Shown: positions 1 to 4,939 of the stretch, piece by piece
Layout: every line of letters starts with the position of its first letter
How positions within the stretch are numbered: position 1 is the first letter of the stretch
Made by a program: the position numbers and the translations under genes
Origin: Rubrobacter sp.
GTDB lineage: Bacteria > Actinomycetota > Rubrobacteria > Rubrobacterales > Rubrobacteraceae
Reading direction: 5' to 3'
Assembly (NCBI GenBank): GCA_013815485.1
Contig: JACDGB010000158.1
Location: 1 to 5,358, forward strand
Length of the DNA stretch: 5,358 nucleotides
The notes under the pieces: generated by a model
What the model saw: the letters and a program-made list of their open reading frames with translations, nothing else
Database searches by the model: none
Told to the model about the DNA's origin: nothing

Positions 1-1105
1 CGCGGCGGCCCCGCCTATCGCGGTGAACGTGGGCGCGAGGTCCGTGTTTGAGGCGAGTCCCTCTCGCGCGACACCCTCCGGCACGCCCGGTCCCCGGACG
101 AACATCGGGACGTTGACATCCTCTTCGTAGGGCGTGTGCTTGCCGCGTGGAAGCCGGTGCGTCCCGGCAAGATGGTAGCCATTGTCCGTCCAGAAGAACA
201 CGTAGGTGTTCTCCAACTCGCCGGAGGACCGAAGAGCGTCTATGACGCCGCCCACGAGGTCGTCCAGTGAAGCGGCTGCCCTGAGCCTCTGACGGTGAAC
301 GTCGTGCTCCACGGCTGCCTGTTCGTCTGTCAGGGTCGGCCCCTCGCGCACGTAGCGGGGTTTGTCCGAGACATCGGGCTCGTCGCGGCTGGGAGATTCG
401 GGTAACTTCGCGCCGGAGAAGTCGTCCGCGTGACGCTTGGCGGCGTAGTATGGGCTGTGCGTCGCGTTCGGGGCGACGTACGCGAAGAAGGGCTCTTCAG
501 TGTCTCGGATGAAGGCTTCGATCTCGCGGGCAATGAGGTCGGTGTCGTGGACCTCGTCGCGCTCGTGCGTCTCTATCTCGCCGTTTTCGTTCAGGCGAAA
601 CGTCTCACCAGGATACTCACCGAGGTAGCCGTTCCAGACGTCCCAGCCGGGCGGGACGTAGCGAGTGTCGTCGTAGCCGTTGAGGTATTTCCCAGCGAAG
701 AAGGTCCGGTAGCCGAGGCCGCGCAACCACGTCGCCACCGTGTTTTCATCGAGTCCGCGAGCCTGGAAGGCGGGCCATCCGCCCCGAATTCCTCTCGTGT
801 ACCAGACTCCGTGGTTGTGTGGATACATGCCGGTCAGGATCGTCGCCCTCGACGGACAGCACATCGGGGTGGAGATCACGGCGTTCTCCAACGTCACGCC
901 CCGGTCCCGCAGGCCGCCACGGGTCTCGGGCATCGCCCGAAGGAGCGTGGGGTCGAAGTCGTCGGCGAGCACGAGAACGATGTTTGGCTGCTTGCCCGCT
1001 GGTCGTGTTCTTTCACCGATCTCGCCGCGTTCGTCTTCACCGCACCCGAACGCGACGAGGAGCGTGAGCAGTACAACGACGCGGGTCCGCGCTTTCCCGT
1101 GCCAC
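1..1105 (-). CDS. Type I sulfatase, predicted lipoprotein; 3' end outside window, probable 1-base frameshift at the start
   Basis: Sulfatases of this family hydrolyse sulfate esters using a cysteine matured to formylglycine by a separate enzyme, which is not in this window. Reading leftward, the frame is open from the signal peptide to base 1. Visible landmarks, numbered from a GTG at 1105 with one base removed, are: a basic then hydrophobic signal peptide ending VAFGC (C21, likely lipidated); NIVLVLADD (D48, D49 as metal ligands); CCPSRAT with catalytic C82, matching CxPSR; GKYLNGY (K139); NATHSPY (H216); WTDNGYH (D307, N308); and GKHTPYEED (K322). The order and spacing fit the arylsulfatase or N-acetylglucosamine-6-sulfatase type, but the substrate cannot be read from sequence. 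About 368 codons are present; such proteins usually run to roughly 450-550, so the C-terminus is missing. The frame has no ATG, GTG or TTG upstream of the catalytic core, so the start is inferred. It lies about 30 bases after the small gene at 1136-1444 and is probably co-transcribed with it. Confidence 0.93.
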
Positions 1106-1135
1106 GTTCTCGTCGAGCCGGAAGATTCCGGCGTC

Positions 1136-1444
1136 TCAGCCGTCCTCTTCCGCGCCCGGTGGCACCAGTGGCACCTTGCCCGGCGTCGCGTCCGACATGC
1201 CGGACGGCACCCCGTACCGATCCAACAACTCTGCGGCCCGCTCCGGGGTCGGGACCTTCCGAGCGTAAGCTTTCACGCTCAACTCTTCGTCCCGTATCTC
1301 GAAGACGGTCTCGTGACCGAGTATCTTCTCGTCGGGACGAATCTCGTACCGGCCCGCGCCGCCCATCACCTCCGCGGAATCACCCTCTTCACGGACCTCC
1401 CATCCAGCCCTCTCGAACATCCCGACTGTGCCTTCTCTAGCCAC
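1136..1444 (-). CDS. Hypothetical protein of 102 residues upstream of the sulfatase
   Basis: I do not recognise this protein. It starts at GTG 1444, with AAGGAG at 1456-1451 giving a six-base spacer, which supports the start well. The product is small, soluble and acidic, with no cysteine, no signal peptide and no membrane segment. The middle (about residues 24-60) alternates short polar and hydrophobic runs suggestive of beta strands. Residues 64-79 (VPTPERAAELLDRYGV) look like one amphipathic helix. The tail is rich in proline and acidic residues. It ends at 1136, about 30 bases before the inferred sulfatase start, and a promoter-like pair lies just upstream, so the two probably form one leftward transcription unit. 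No function is inferred. The opposite strand also carries long open frames here, but they lack a ribosome binding site and overlap the clearly coding sulfatase. Confidence 0.72.
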   Translation of the reverse strand: MAREGTVGMFERAGWEVREEGDSAEVMGGAGRYEIRPDEKILGHETVFEIRDEELSVKAYARKVPTPERAAELLDRYGVPSGMSDATPGKVPLVPPGAEEDG

Positions 1445-1450
1445 GGCATT

Positions 1451-1456
1451 CTCCTT
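1451..1456 (-). promoter_or_regulatory. Ribosome binding site for the GTG start at 1444
   Basis: AAGGAG on the minus strand lies six bases before the GTG at 1444-1442. It decides the start of the 102-residue protein in favour of this GTG. Confidence 0.7.
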
Positions 1457-1474
1457 CCATATCTCTCGGAGACC

Positions 1475-1502
1475 AGTCTAGTCCACGATTTGCCTTTGTC
1501 GA
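1475..1502 (-). promoter_or_regulatory. Candidate promoter for the leftward hypothetical/sulfatase unit
   Basis: On the minus strand, TCGACA (1502-1497) and TAGACT (1480-1475) are separated by 16 bases. They match the -35 and -10 consensus at five and four of six positions. Transcription would begin near 1468, about 24 bases before the GTG at 1444 and just ahead of its ribosome binding site. The prediction rests on motif and position only. Confidence 0.4.
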
Positions 1503-1541
1503 ACGACGCTGAAGAACGCATCACTCTTTTGCTACCATCCA

Positions 1542-1553
1542 TCAACTAATTGA
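1542..1553. promoter_or_regulatory. Candidate MarR operator palindrome overlapping the -35 box
   Basis: TCAACTAATTGA is a 12-base imperfect palindrome (10 of 12 positions symmetric, with TCAA/TTGA outer arms). It overlaps the start of the -35 box at 1550. MarR regulators commonly bind short palindromes in their own promoter and often in a divergent one, which fits this position. The site is short enough to occur by chance. Confidence 0.35.
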
Positions 1554-1578
1554 CTAAAGCAAACAAACAATGGACAAT
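1550..1578 (+). promoter_or_regulatory. Candidate promoter for the MarR-GNAT gene
   Basis: TTGACT (1550-1555) and GACAAT (1573-1578) are separated by 17 bases, matching the -35 and -10 consensus at five and four of six positions. They lie in a short AT-rich stretch within otherwise GC-rich DNA. Transcription would begin near 1585, after the ATG at 1570 and just before the ribosome binding site at 1593. This independently supports 1606 as the true start of the gene. Confidence 0.5.
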
Positions 1579-1592
1579 GACAAGCATACGAG

Positions 1593-1600
1593 AAGGAGGT
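1593..1600 (+). promoter_or_regulatory. Strong ribosome binding site that sets the MarR-GNAT start at 1606
   Basis: AAGGAGGT is a near-perfect anti-16S match five bases before ATG 1606. The in-frame ATG at 1570 has only A/C-rich sequence before it and lies within the predicted promoter. Confidence 0.85.
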
Positions 1601-1605
1601 GGCGC

Positions 1606-2547
1606 ATGATAGAGGAAGATTTGGGGATGGAAGTTCGGGAGGTCCGGCATTTCAACCGGTTTTTCACGCGCCGTATCGGGGTTCTGCGGGAGGGGTTATT
1701 GCACAGTCCCCACACGCTCGTCGAGGCTCGGGTGTTGATCGAGGTCTCGGGGCGTGGCGATCCGACGGCGACCGACCTGTCTCGGGGTTTGGGCCTGGAT
1801 CCCGGCCATCTCAGCCGCATCCTGGCCCGGCTTGAGCGGCGGGGTCTGGTAGACCGGGCGCGATCGGAGGCCGACGGCCGGCGGCGTCTGCTCTTCCTCA
1901 GCCCCGACGGCGAGGCTGCGGTTTCGCTGCTCGATGAGCGGTCGCGCGAGGAGGTGGCCGAGATGCTCGGCGGACTTTCGGAAGGGGCCCGGCGGCGTCT
2001 CCTCGACGCCATGCGGACCATCGAGGGCATCCTCGGCGAGGAGCCTGGCGGGAGGTTCAAGTTTTCCGAGCCGTTCTTTCTGAGGCAGCACGAGCCGGGC
2101 GACATGGGCTGGGTCGTCCACCGGCACGGCGCGCTCTACGCCAATGAGTACGGCTGGGACGGTCGTTTCGAGGTGCTCGTCGCCCGCATCGTGGCGGACT
2201 TCGCCGACGGCTACGATCCGGGACGGGAACGAGCCTGGATCGCGGAGATGGGCAATCGTATCGTCGGCTGCGTCTTTCTCGTGAAGGAGAGCAAAGAGGT
2301 CGCCAAACTGCGTCTCCTTCTGGTCGAGCCGGAGGCGCGCGGCCTCGGCCTGGGGGCTCGCCTCGTCGAAGAATGCATCCGATTCGCCCGTCGCGCCGGA
2401 TACCAGAAGCTCACGCTCTGGACCAACGACGTACTCCACGCCGCCCGGCACATCTACGAGGAGCAAGGCTTCCAGCTCGTCGAAGAAGAGAAGCACCATA
2501 GCTTCGGCCACGACCTCGTCGGACAGAACTGGGAGTTCAACCTCTGA
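1606..2547 (+). CDS. MarR-family regulator fused to a GNAT N-acetyltransferase
   Basis: The 313-residue protein has two domains. Residues 1-145 are a MarR-type winged helix: a helical dimerisation start, the helix-turn-helix at about 55-84 (recognition helix around DPGHLSRILARLERRG), and a basic wing at 85-99 (SEADGRRRLLFLSP). Residues about 153-313 are a GNAT acetyltransferase, with beta-strand and acetyl-CoA motif A at 234-257, including the pyrophosphate loop RGLGLG (245-250), followed by the GNAT-like HAARHIYEEQGFQLVEEE near the C-terminus. GNAT enzymes transfer acetyl from acetyl-CoA to an amine; the acceptor here is unknown. MarR-GNAT fusions are a known bacterial architecture, so this is not a chance frame fusion. 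The start at 1606 is chosen over an in-frame ATG at 1570 because of the ribosome binding site at 1593. A palindrome at the promoter suggests autoregulation. The protein is presumed cytoplasmic and dimeric. Confidence 0.92.
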   Translation: MIEEDLGMEVREVRHFNRFFTRRIGVLREGLLHSPHTLVEARVLIEVSGRGDPTATDLSRGLGLDPGHLSRILARLERRGLVDRARSEADGRRRLLFLSPDGEAAVSLLDERSREEVAEMLGGLSEGARRRLLDAMRTIEGILGEEPGGRFKFSEPFFLRQHEPGDMGWVVHRHGALYANEYGWDGRFEVLVARIVADFADGYDPGRERAWIAEMGNRIVGCVFLVKESKEVAKLRLLLVEPEARGLGLGARLVEECIRFARRAGYQKLTLWTNDVLHAARHIYEEQGFQLVEEEKHHSFGHDLVGQNWEFNL

Positions 2548-2577
2548 CAGCCCTCAGCAATCGGCAGGAAATGAGAA

Positions 2578-2613
2578 GCTGAACCGCTGAAAGCCGAGTG
2601 CTGGTAGCGCGGG
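2578..2613. repeat. Degenerate heptamer repeat in the MarR-GNAT/aminotransferase gap
   Basis: Starting at 2578 the units are GCTGAAC, one extra base, GCTGAAA, GCCGAGT, GCTGGTA and GCGCGGG. The early units share a GCYGRR core at seven- to eight-base period, and the last unit is poor. No protein or RNA function is apparent. The copies are imperfect, so this is a modest call. Confidence 0.4.
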
Positions 2614-2675
2614 TCGCGGAAGTCCAACCGCTCCGCAATCAACTGTGATGGCGGGTCGCGGGTAGGACCAACCCC
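2609..2675. repeat. Short direct repeat pair, GCGGGTCGCGG followed by CCAACC
   Basis: GCGGGTCGCGG occurs at 2609-2619 and 2653-2663. CCAACC follows each copy, at 2624-2629 and 2670-2675. The period is 44-46 bases. This could be a small imperfect duplication in non-coding DNA. Confidence 0.35.
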
Positions 2676-2792
2676 TATGCGACTCGCCGTGAGACGGCAG
2701 GATCTTCACCTCGACGCGGCAGTCCTCCCGATCTTTCGCGTCCGGGTTCCAGCGTATGGTGTAATTGGACGGCAACGTATCGAGTCAAGAGG

Positions 2793-2798
2793 AAGGAG
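2793..2798 (+). promoter_or_regulatory. Ribosome binding site that sets the aminotransferase start
   Basis: AAGGAG lies seven bases before GTG 2806 and thirteen before the in-frame ATG 2812. The spacing favours GTG 2806. It argues against the far-upstream ATG at 2677, whose extra 43 codons are poorly coding and do not resemble an aminotransferase N-terminus. Confidence 0.75.
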
Positions 2799-2805
2799 CG
2801 TCGCG

Positions 2806-3987
2806 GTGGAGATGGCGGATCGGATGGGGCGTCTTGGGACTGAATCGGCTTTTTCGGTGCTGGCGAAGGCCAATGCGCTGGAGGCTCGGGGACGCGAAAT
2901 CATCCATCTGGAGATCGGCGAGCCGGACTTCGATACTCCAGAGCATATCGTCGAGGCCGGATGCAAGGCTCTGCGCGACGGCCACACCCACTACACTCCG
3001 TCCGCCGGTATCCCCGATCTGCGGGAGGCTATAGCCGAGGATGTTTCGGCTAGCCGCGGCGTGGATGTGGACCCAGAGCAGGTCGTCGTCACGCCGGGCG
3101 GGAAGCCCATAATGTTCTTCGTCATCCTCGCGCTGGTCGAGGCTGGCGACGAGGTTCTGCTGCCGAACCCCGCGTTCCCGATCTACGAATCCATGATCCG
3201 CTTCGCCGGTGGCCGTCCCGTCTTCGTCCCGTTGCGCCAGGAGAATGATTTCCGCTTCGACCTCGATGAGTTCCGCGCCGGCCTGAGCGACCGCACGAAG
3301 CTCGTGATCCTCAACTCACCCGCCAACCCCACCGGCGGCGTCCTGACGCAAGATGACATAGCCGGCCTCGCGGATATCCTTCGCGAGCGCCCGGAAGTAC
3401 CTATTTTGAGCGATGAGATCTACTCCCGACTCACCTACGGAGACGAGTTCGCCTCCATCGCCTCAGAGCCCGGCCTCGGCCCCGACGAGCGCACCATGAT
3501 TTTGGACGGTTTCTCCAAGACGTACGCGATGACCGGCTGGCGGCTCGGCTACGGCGTGATGCCGAAAGCCTTCGCCACTGAGGTCGCCAAACTACAAACC
3601 AACTCCAACTCCTGCGCCAGCGCCGTCGCCCAGCAAGCCGGGCTTGCCGCCATCACAGGCCCGCAGGATAGCGTCGGACGCATGCTCGCCGAGTTCCGAG
3701 TCCGCCGAGACCAGATCTTGGCCGGACTCAACGCCCTCCCCGGCGTCGAGTGCGCCACCCCGAAAGGCGCGTTCTACGCCTTCCCACGCATCACCGACAC
3801 CGGATATTCGTCCCAGTCCCTGGCGGACACGCTCCTCGAAGAAGCCGGCGTAGCCTGCCTCTCCGGCACGGGTTTCGGGGAACACGGCGAAGGACATCTC
3901 CGATTCTCCTACGCCAACTCCCGCGAGAACATTTCCCTCGCGCTGGAACGAATGGGAGACGTTCTGTCCCGGACGACGCCGCAGTAG
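2806..3987 (+). CDS. Class I/II PLP-dependent aminotransferase, aspartate-aminotransferase-like
   Basis: This cytosolic fold-type I enzyme moves an amino group between an amino acid and a 2-oxo acid through pyridoxal phosphate. At 393 residues it has the usual family length. Visible landmarks are: the N-terminal substrate loop around EIGEPDFDTP (36-45); THYTPSAGIPDLREAI (61-76); TPGGKP in the cofactor cup (96-101); NPTGG with N174; SDEIYS with D203 and Y206; SKTYAMTGWRLGY with the Schiff-base lysine K238 and phosphate-binding R246; and HLRFSYA with R366, expected to bind the substrate carboxylate. The motifs fit the Ib-like aspartate aminotransferase group, but alanine, aromatic or other acceptors cannot be excluded. 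GTG 2806 is chosen from its ribosome binding site; ATG 2812 would remove two residues. A gap of about 260 bases separates it from the upstream regulator, so shared transcription is uncertain. I see no intrinsic terminator after it. Confidence 0.95.
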   Translation: MEMADRMGRLGTESAFSVLAKANALEARGREIIHLEIGEPDFDTPEHIVEAGCKALRDGHTHYTPSAGIPDLREAIAEDVSASRGVDVDPEQVVVTPGGKPIMFFVILALVEAGDEVLLPNPAFPIYESMIRFAGGRPVFVPLRQENDFRFDLDEFRAGLSDRTKLVILNSPANPTGGVLTQDDIAGLADILRERPEVPILSDEIYSRLTYGDEFASIASEPGLGPDERTMILDGFSKTYAMTGWRLGYGVMPKAFATEVAKLQTNSNSCASAVAQQAGLAAITGPQDSVGRMLAEFRVRRDQILAGLNALPGVECATPKGAFYAFPRITDTGYSSQSLADTLLEEAGVACLSGTGFGEHGEGHLRFSYANSRENISLALERMGDVLSRTTPQ

Positions 3988-4028
3988 TCCCTGCCACCCA
4001 CGCATCGCACAATTCAGACCATCGACAC

Positions 4029-4047
4029 TATGTGCATTTGGCACATA
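4029..4047. promoter_or_regulatory. Perfect inverted repeat, candidate operator
   Basis: TATGTGC and GCACATA are exact reverse complements separated by five bases (ATTTG). The right half overlaps the predicted -35 box at 4038-4043. This is the geometry of a repressor site blocking polymerase. It lacks the GC-rich stem and T-run of a terminator. The binding protein is unknown. Confidence 0.5.
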
Positions 4048-4065
4048 ATTCTGTTCGTTGATAAT
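4038..4065 (+). promoter_or_regulatory. Promoter for the small helical protein gene
   Basis: TTGGCA (4038-4043) and GATAAT (4060-4065), separated by 16 bases, each match consensus at five of six positions. Transcription would begin near 4072, only a few bases before the ribosome binding site GGAGG at 4076-4080. The leader is therefore very short. Confidence 0.55.
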
Positions 4066-4088
4066 TCCGAGTCGTGGAGGCACGCGGC

Positions 4089-4268
4089 ATGAAGGATGCT
4101 CTGTACGACATAGCCATGCAGAACGCTGACAGGTACGAGGCTCTGGCGAGGCGGGCCGAGAGCGGCAGCGACGGAGAGCTCGCCGGGTTCTTCCGCCGGA
4201 TGCGCGACGAGAACCGCCGGAACGCCGAGGAAGTCGAGCGCATCCTCACCCAGCGGGTAGCCGAATAA
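4089..4268 (+). CDS. Small helical protein of 59 residues, possibly the N-terminal piece of a split gene
   Basis: I do not recognise a named family. The ATG at 4089 follows GGAGG (4076-4080) at eight bases; an in-frame GTG at 4074 overlaps that site and is unlikely. The sequence predicts two amphipathic helices, about residues 2-25 and 29-57, joined by SGSDG. It is highly charged and lacks cysteine, signal peptide and membrane segment. The second helix (RDENRRNAEEVERIL) recalls half of a ferritin-like or rubrerythrin-like bundle, but there is no ExxH metal motif, so iron binding is not claimed. Third codon positions are strongly G/C. The frame ends at TAA 4266-4268 and then stays open for another 100 codons with similar codon use, so the protein may be a truncated form of a 160-codon gene. 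Its promoter and an overlapping palindrome lie directly upstream. Confidence 0.7.
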   Translation: MKDALYDIAMQNADRYEALARRAESGSDGELAGFFRRMRDENRRNAEEVERILTQRVAE

Positions 4269-4571
4269 GATGAGAAGCTCGAGGAGCGGTTCCACTCGGA
4301 CTTCAACCGCTACACGAAGGACCAGTTCCGTGAGAACGATCATTTCAGGTTGGCTGCCTTCTGCTGGGGGTTGGATTTGAGAGGCGTGCGCCGGGCGGTC
4401 AGCAGCAGCAATACACCCTTCATCCACCAACTCTTCGACGGTTACCATATGACCGACATCGAGAATCGTAGAGAGATAAACCTTGACTCCAGGAACCGGA
4501 ACATCACCGAGCTACTCATCACGAACTACGTTCCAGACACTCAGCGCGCGCAAACAGGGCTGTTCGAGTAG
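4269..4571 (+). pseudogene. In-frame continuation after the TAA: 100 codons, C-terminal part of a split gene
   Basis: This stretch is in exactly the same frame as 4089-4268, separated from it only by TAA, and ends at TAG 4569-4571. It opens with DEKLEERFHSDFNRYTKDQF, helical and charged like the preceding piece, and keeps high third-position G/C. The first possible start inside it is TTG 4350, with no good ribosome binding site, and the 27 coding-like codons before that TTG would be unexplained if translation began there. The simplest reading is one gene broken by a nonsense change, such as CAA or GAA to TAA, or by a sequencing error. Readthrough is possible but unsupported. The YTKDQF...WGLDL segment only vaguely recalls the DYxxYxPAYRYGY-type repeats of some bacterial stress proteins. 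I do not assign a function. Confidence 0.5.
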
Positions 4572-4651
4572 GGTAATCTAGAGCCATCGCGCTCCACGGC
4601 GAACATTCGGACACAATGAGCAGCCATCTCCCAGAGGGTCTGCCGAAGCTC

Positions 4652-4676
4652 GACGCTAATAACGGCATCTAGCGTC
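4652..4676. repeat. Perfect inverted repeat with 11-base loop
   Basis: GACGCTA (4652-4658) and TAGCGTC (4670-4676) are exact reverse complements. As RNA this gives a seven-pair stem. No T-run follows, so it is not a typical intrinsic terminator. It could be a factor-dependent stop, an operator or chance. Confidence 0.35.
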
Positions 4677-4724
4677 ACGGGAGACCCGCCCGAACGGATA
4701 GGTTGTCGTGGGTGCTACAATTTT

Positions 4725-4761
4725 TTCGAGTGTCCTTGAGGGTCCCCATAGGAACCTCGAA
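4725..4761 (+). repeat. Imperfect hairpin, possible leader structure
   Basis: TTCGAGTGTCC (4725-4735) pairs with GGAACCTCGAA (4751-4761) at 9 of 11 positions, with a 15-base loop. It starts just after a T-run and a TACAAT box. A T-run precedes rather than follows the stem on the plus strand; on the minus strand the stem is followed by A-rich, not T-rich, sequence, so it is not a terminator in either direction. Confidence 0.3.
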
Positions 4762-4819
4762 GCGCGATTTTGCGGGTGAAACGAACATTTAACAGTTGCA
4801 TTTGGAAGGGCGGTATTTC

Positions 4820-4918
4820 ATGGCAGAGCCGGTTATTTTGTCGGTGGATGGTCCACGGGCTTTCGGGAGGCGCGATGGCCCACTTGGCGCGGGTACACTC
4901 AGACGCGGTTGCCGGTGA
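4820..4918 (+). pseudogene. Possible decayed gene start (MAEPVILSVD...)
   Basis: ATG 4820 follows a purine-rich GGAAGG (4804-4809) and reads MAEPVILSVDG before continuing as an unconvincing arginine- and glycine-rich run to TGA at 4916-4918. The opening resembles the first strand and acidic residues of response-regulator receiver domains, including those fused to thioredoxin-reductase-like proteins. Only about ten residues support this, so it may be a remnant 5' end of a deleted gene or coincidence. Confidence 0.2.
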
Positions 4919-4939
4919 TAGATGAGAAAGGAGAGCCTG

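Larger units (their letters stand above)
2554..2775 (-). pseudogene. Possible gene remnant antisense to the gap before the aminotransferase
   Basis: A leftward frame from TTG 2775 to a stop at 2554 could encode about 73 residues. The first 40 or so codons have high third-position G/C and protein-like wording (YTIRWNPDAKDRE, then CRVEVKILP), whereas the rightward frame over the same bases has mixed third positions. The later part runs through the repeats and looks non-coding. There is no ribosome binding site and no ATG or GTG start, and a stop codon lies 12 bases upstream of the TTG. I do not recognise the family. It is best read as a decayed fragment and could be chance. Confidence 0.2.
4572..4939. 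other. Intergenic region of 368 bases upstream of the diadenylate cyclase
   Basis: No full gene is visible on either strand. The region contains: a perfect 7-base inverted repeat (4652-4676); TACAAT (4716-4721), a -10-like box without a good -35; a longer imperfect hairpin (4725-4761); a short start-like remnant at 4820; a small hairpin GTGGA/TCCAC (4844-4856); and a 16-codon open frame at 4875-4925. The ribosome binding site AAAGGAG (4927-4933) of the cyclase closes it. I do not see the conserved pattern of the c-di-AMP (ydaO) riboswitch. The promoter of the cyclase cannot be fixed with confidence. Confidence 0.6.

Noticed and set aside
430..1549. Long rightward open frames (430-1440 and 740-1549)
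   Set aside because: They are the complement of the sulfatase and of the small gene at 1136-1444. The minus strand carries all the sulfatase catalytic motifs, and the rightward translations look arginine/proline-rich and unprotein-like.
1696..2511. A 271-codon leftward open frame across the MarR-GNAT gene
   Set aside because: It mirrors a gene with clear HTH and GNAT motifs and has no ribosome binding site. Long antisense frames are common in GC-rich DNA.
2677..2805. N-terminal extension of the aminotransferase to ATG 2677
   Set aside because: The extra 43 codons have mixed third positions, no ribosome binding site and no resemblance to the family N-terminus, whereas AAGGAG is correctly placed for GTG 2806.
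4029..4047. Intrinsic terminator for the aminotransferase
   Set aside because: The stem is AT-rich with a weak seven-pair arm and is not followed by a T-run. Its overlap with a promoter fits an operator better.
4039..4053. Sigma-54 promoter from TGGCAC near 4039-4044
   Set aside because: The -12 element (TTGC at the required spacing) is missing, and the sigma-70-type hexamers at 4038-4065 explain the site better.
4014..4448. A 144-codon leftward open frame spanning the split small gene
   Set aside because: There is no ribosome binding site before its ATG at 4448. The rightward strand has a promoter, ribosome binding site and G/C-rich third positions.
4616..4672. An 18-codon open frame from ATG 4616
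   Set aside because: It has no ribosome binding site, is very short and contains part of the inverted repeat. Nothing supports translation.
4572..4939. c-di-AMP (ydaO-type) riboswitch ahead of the cyclase
   Set aside because: I could not find the conserved core segments of that riboswitch, and it normally regulates transport and cell-wall genes rather than the cyclase itself.
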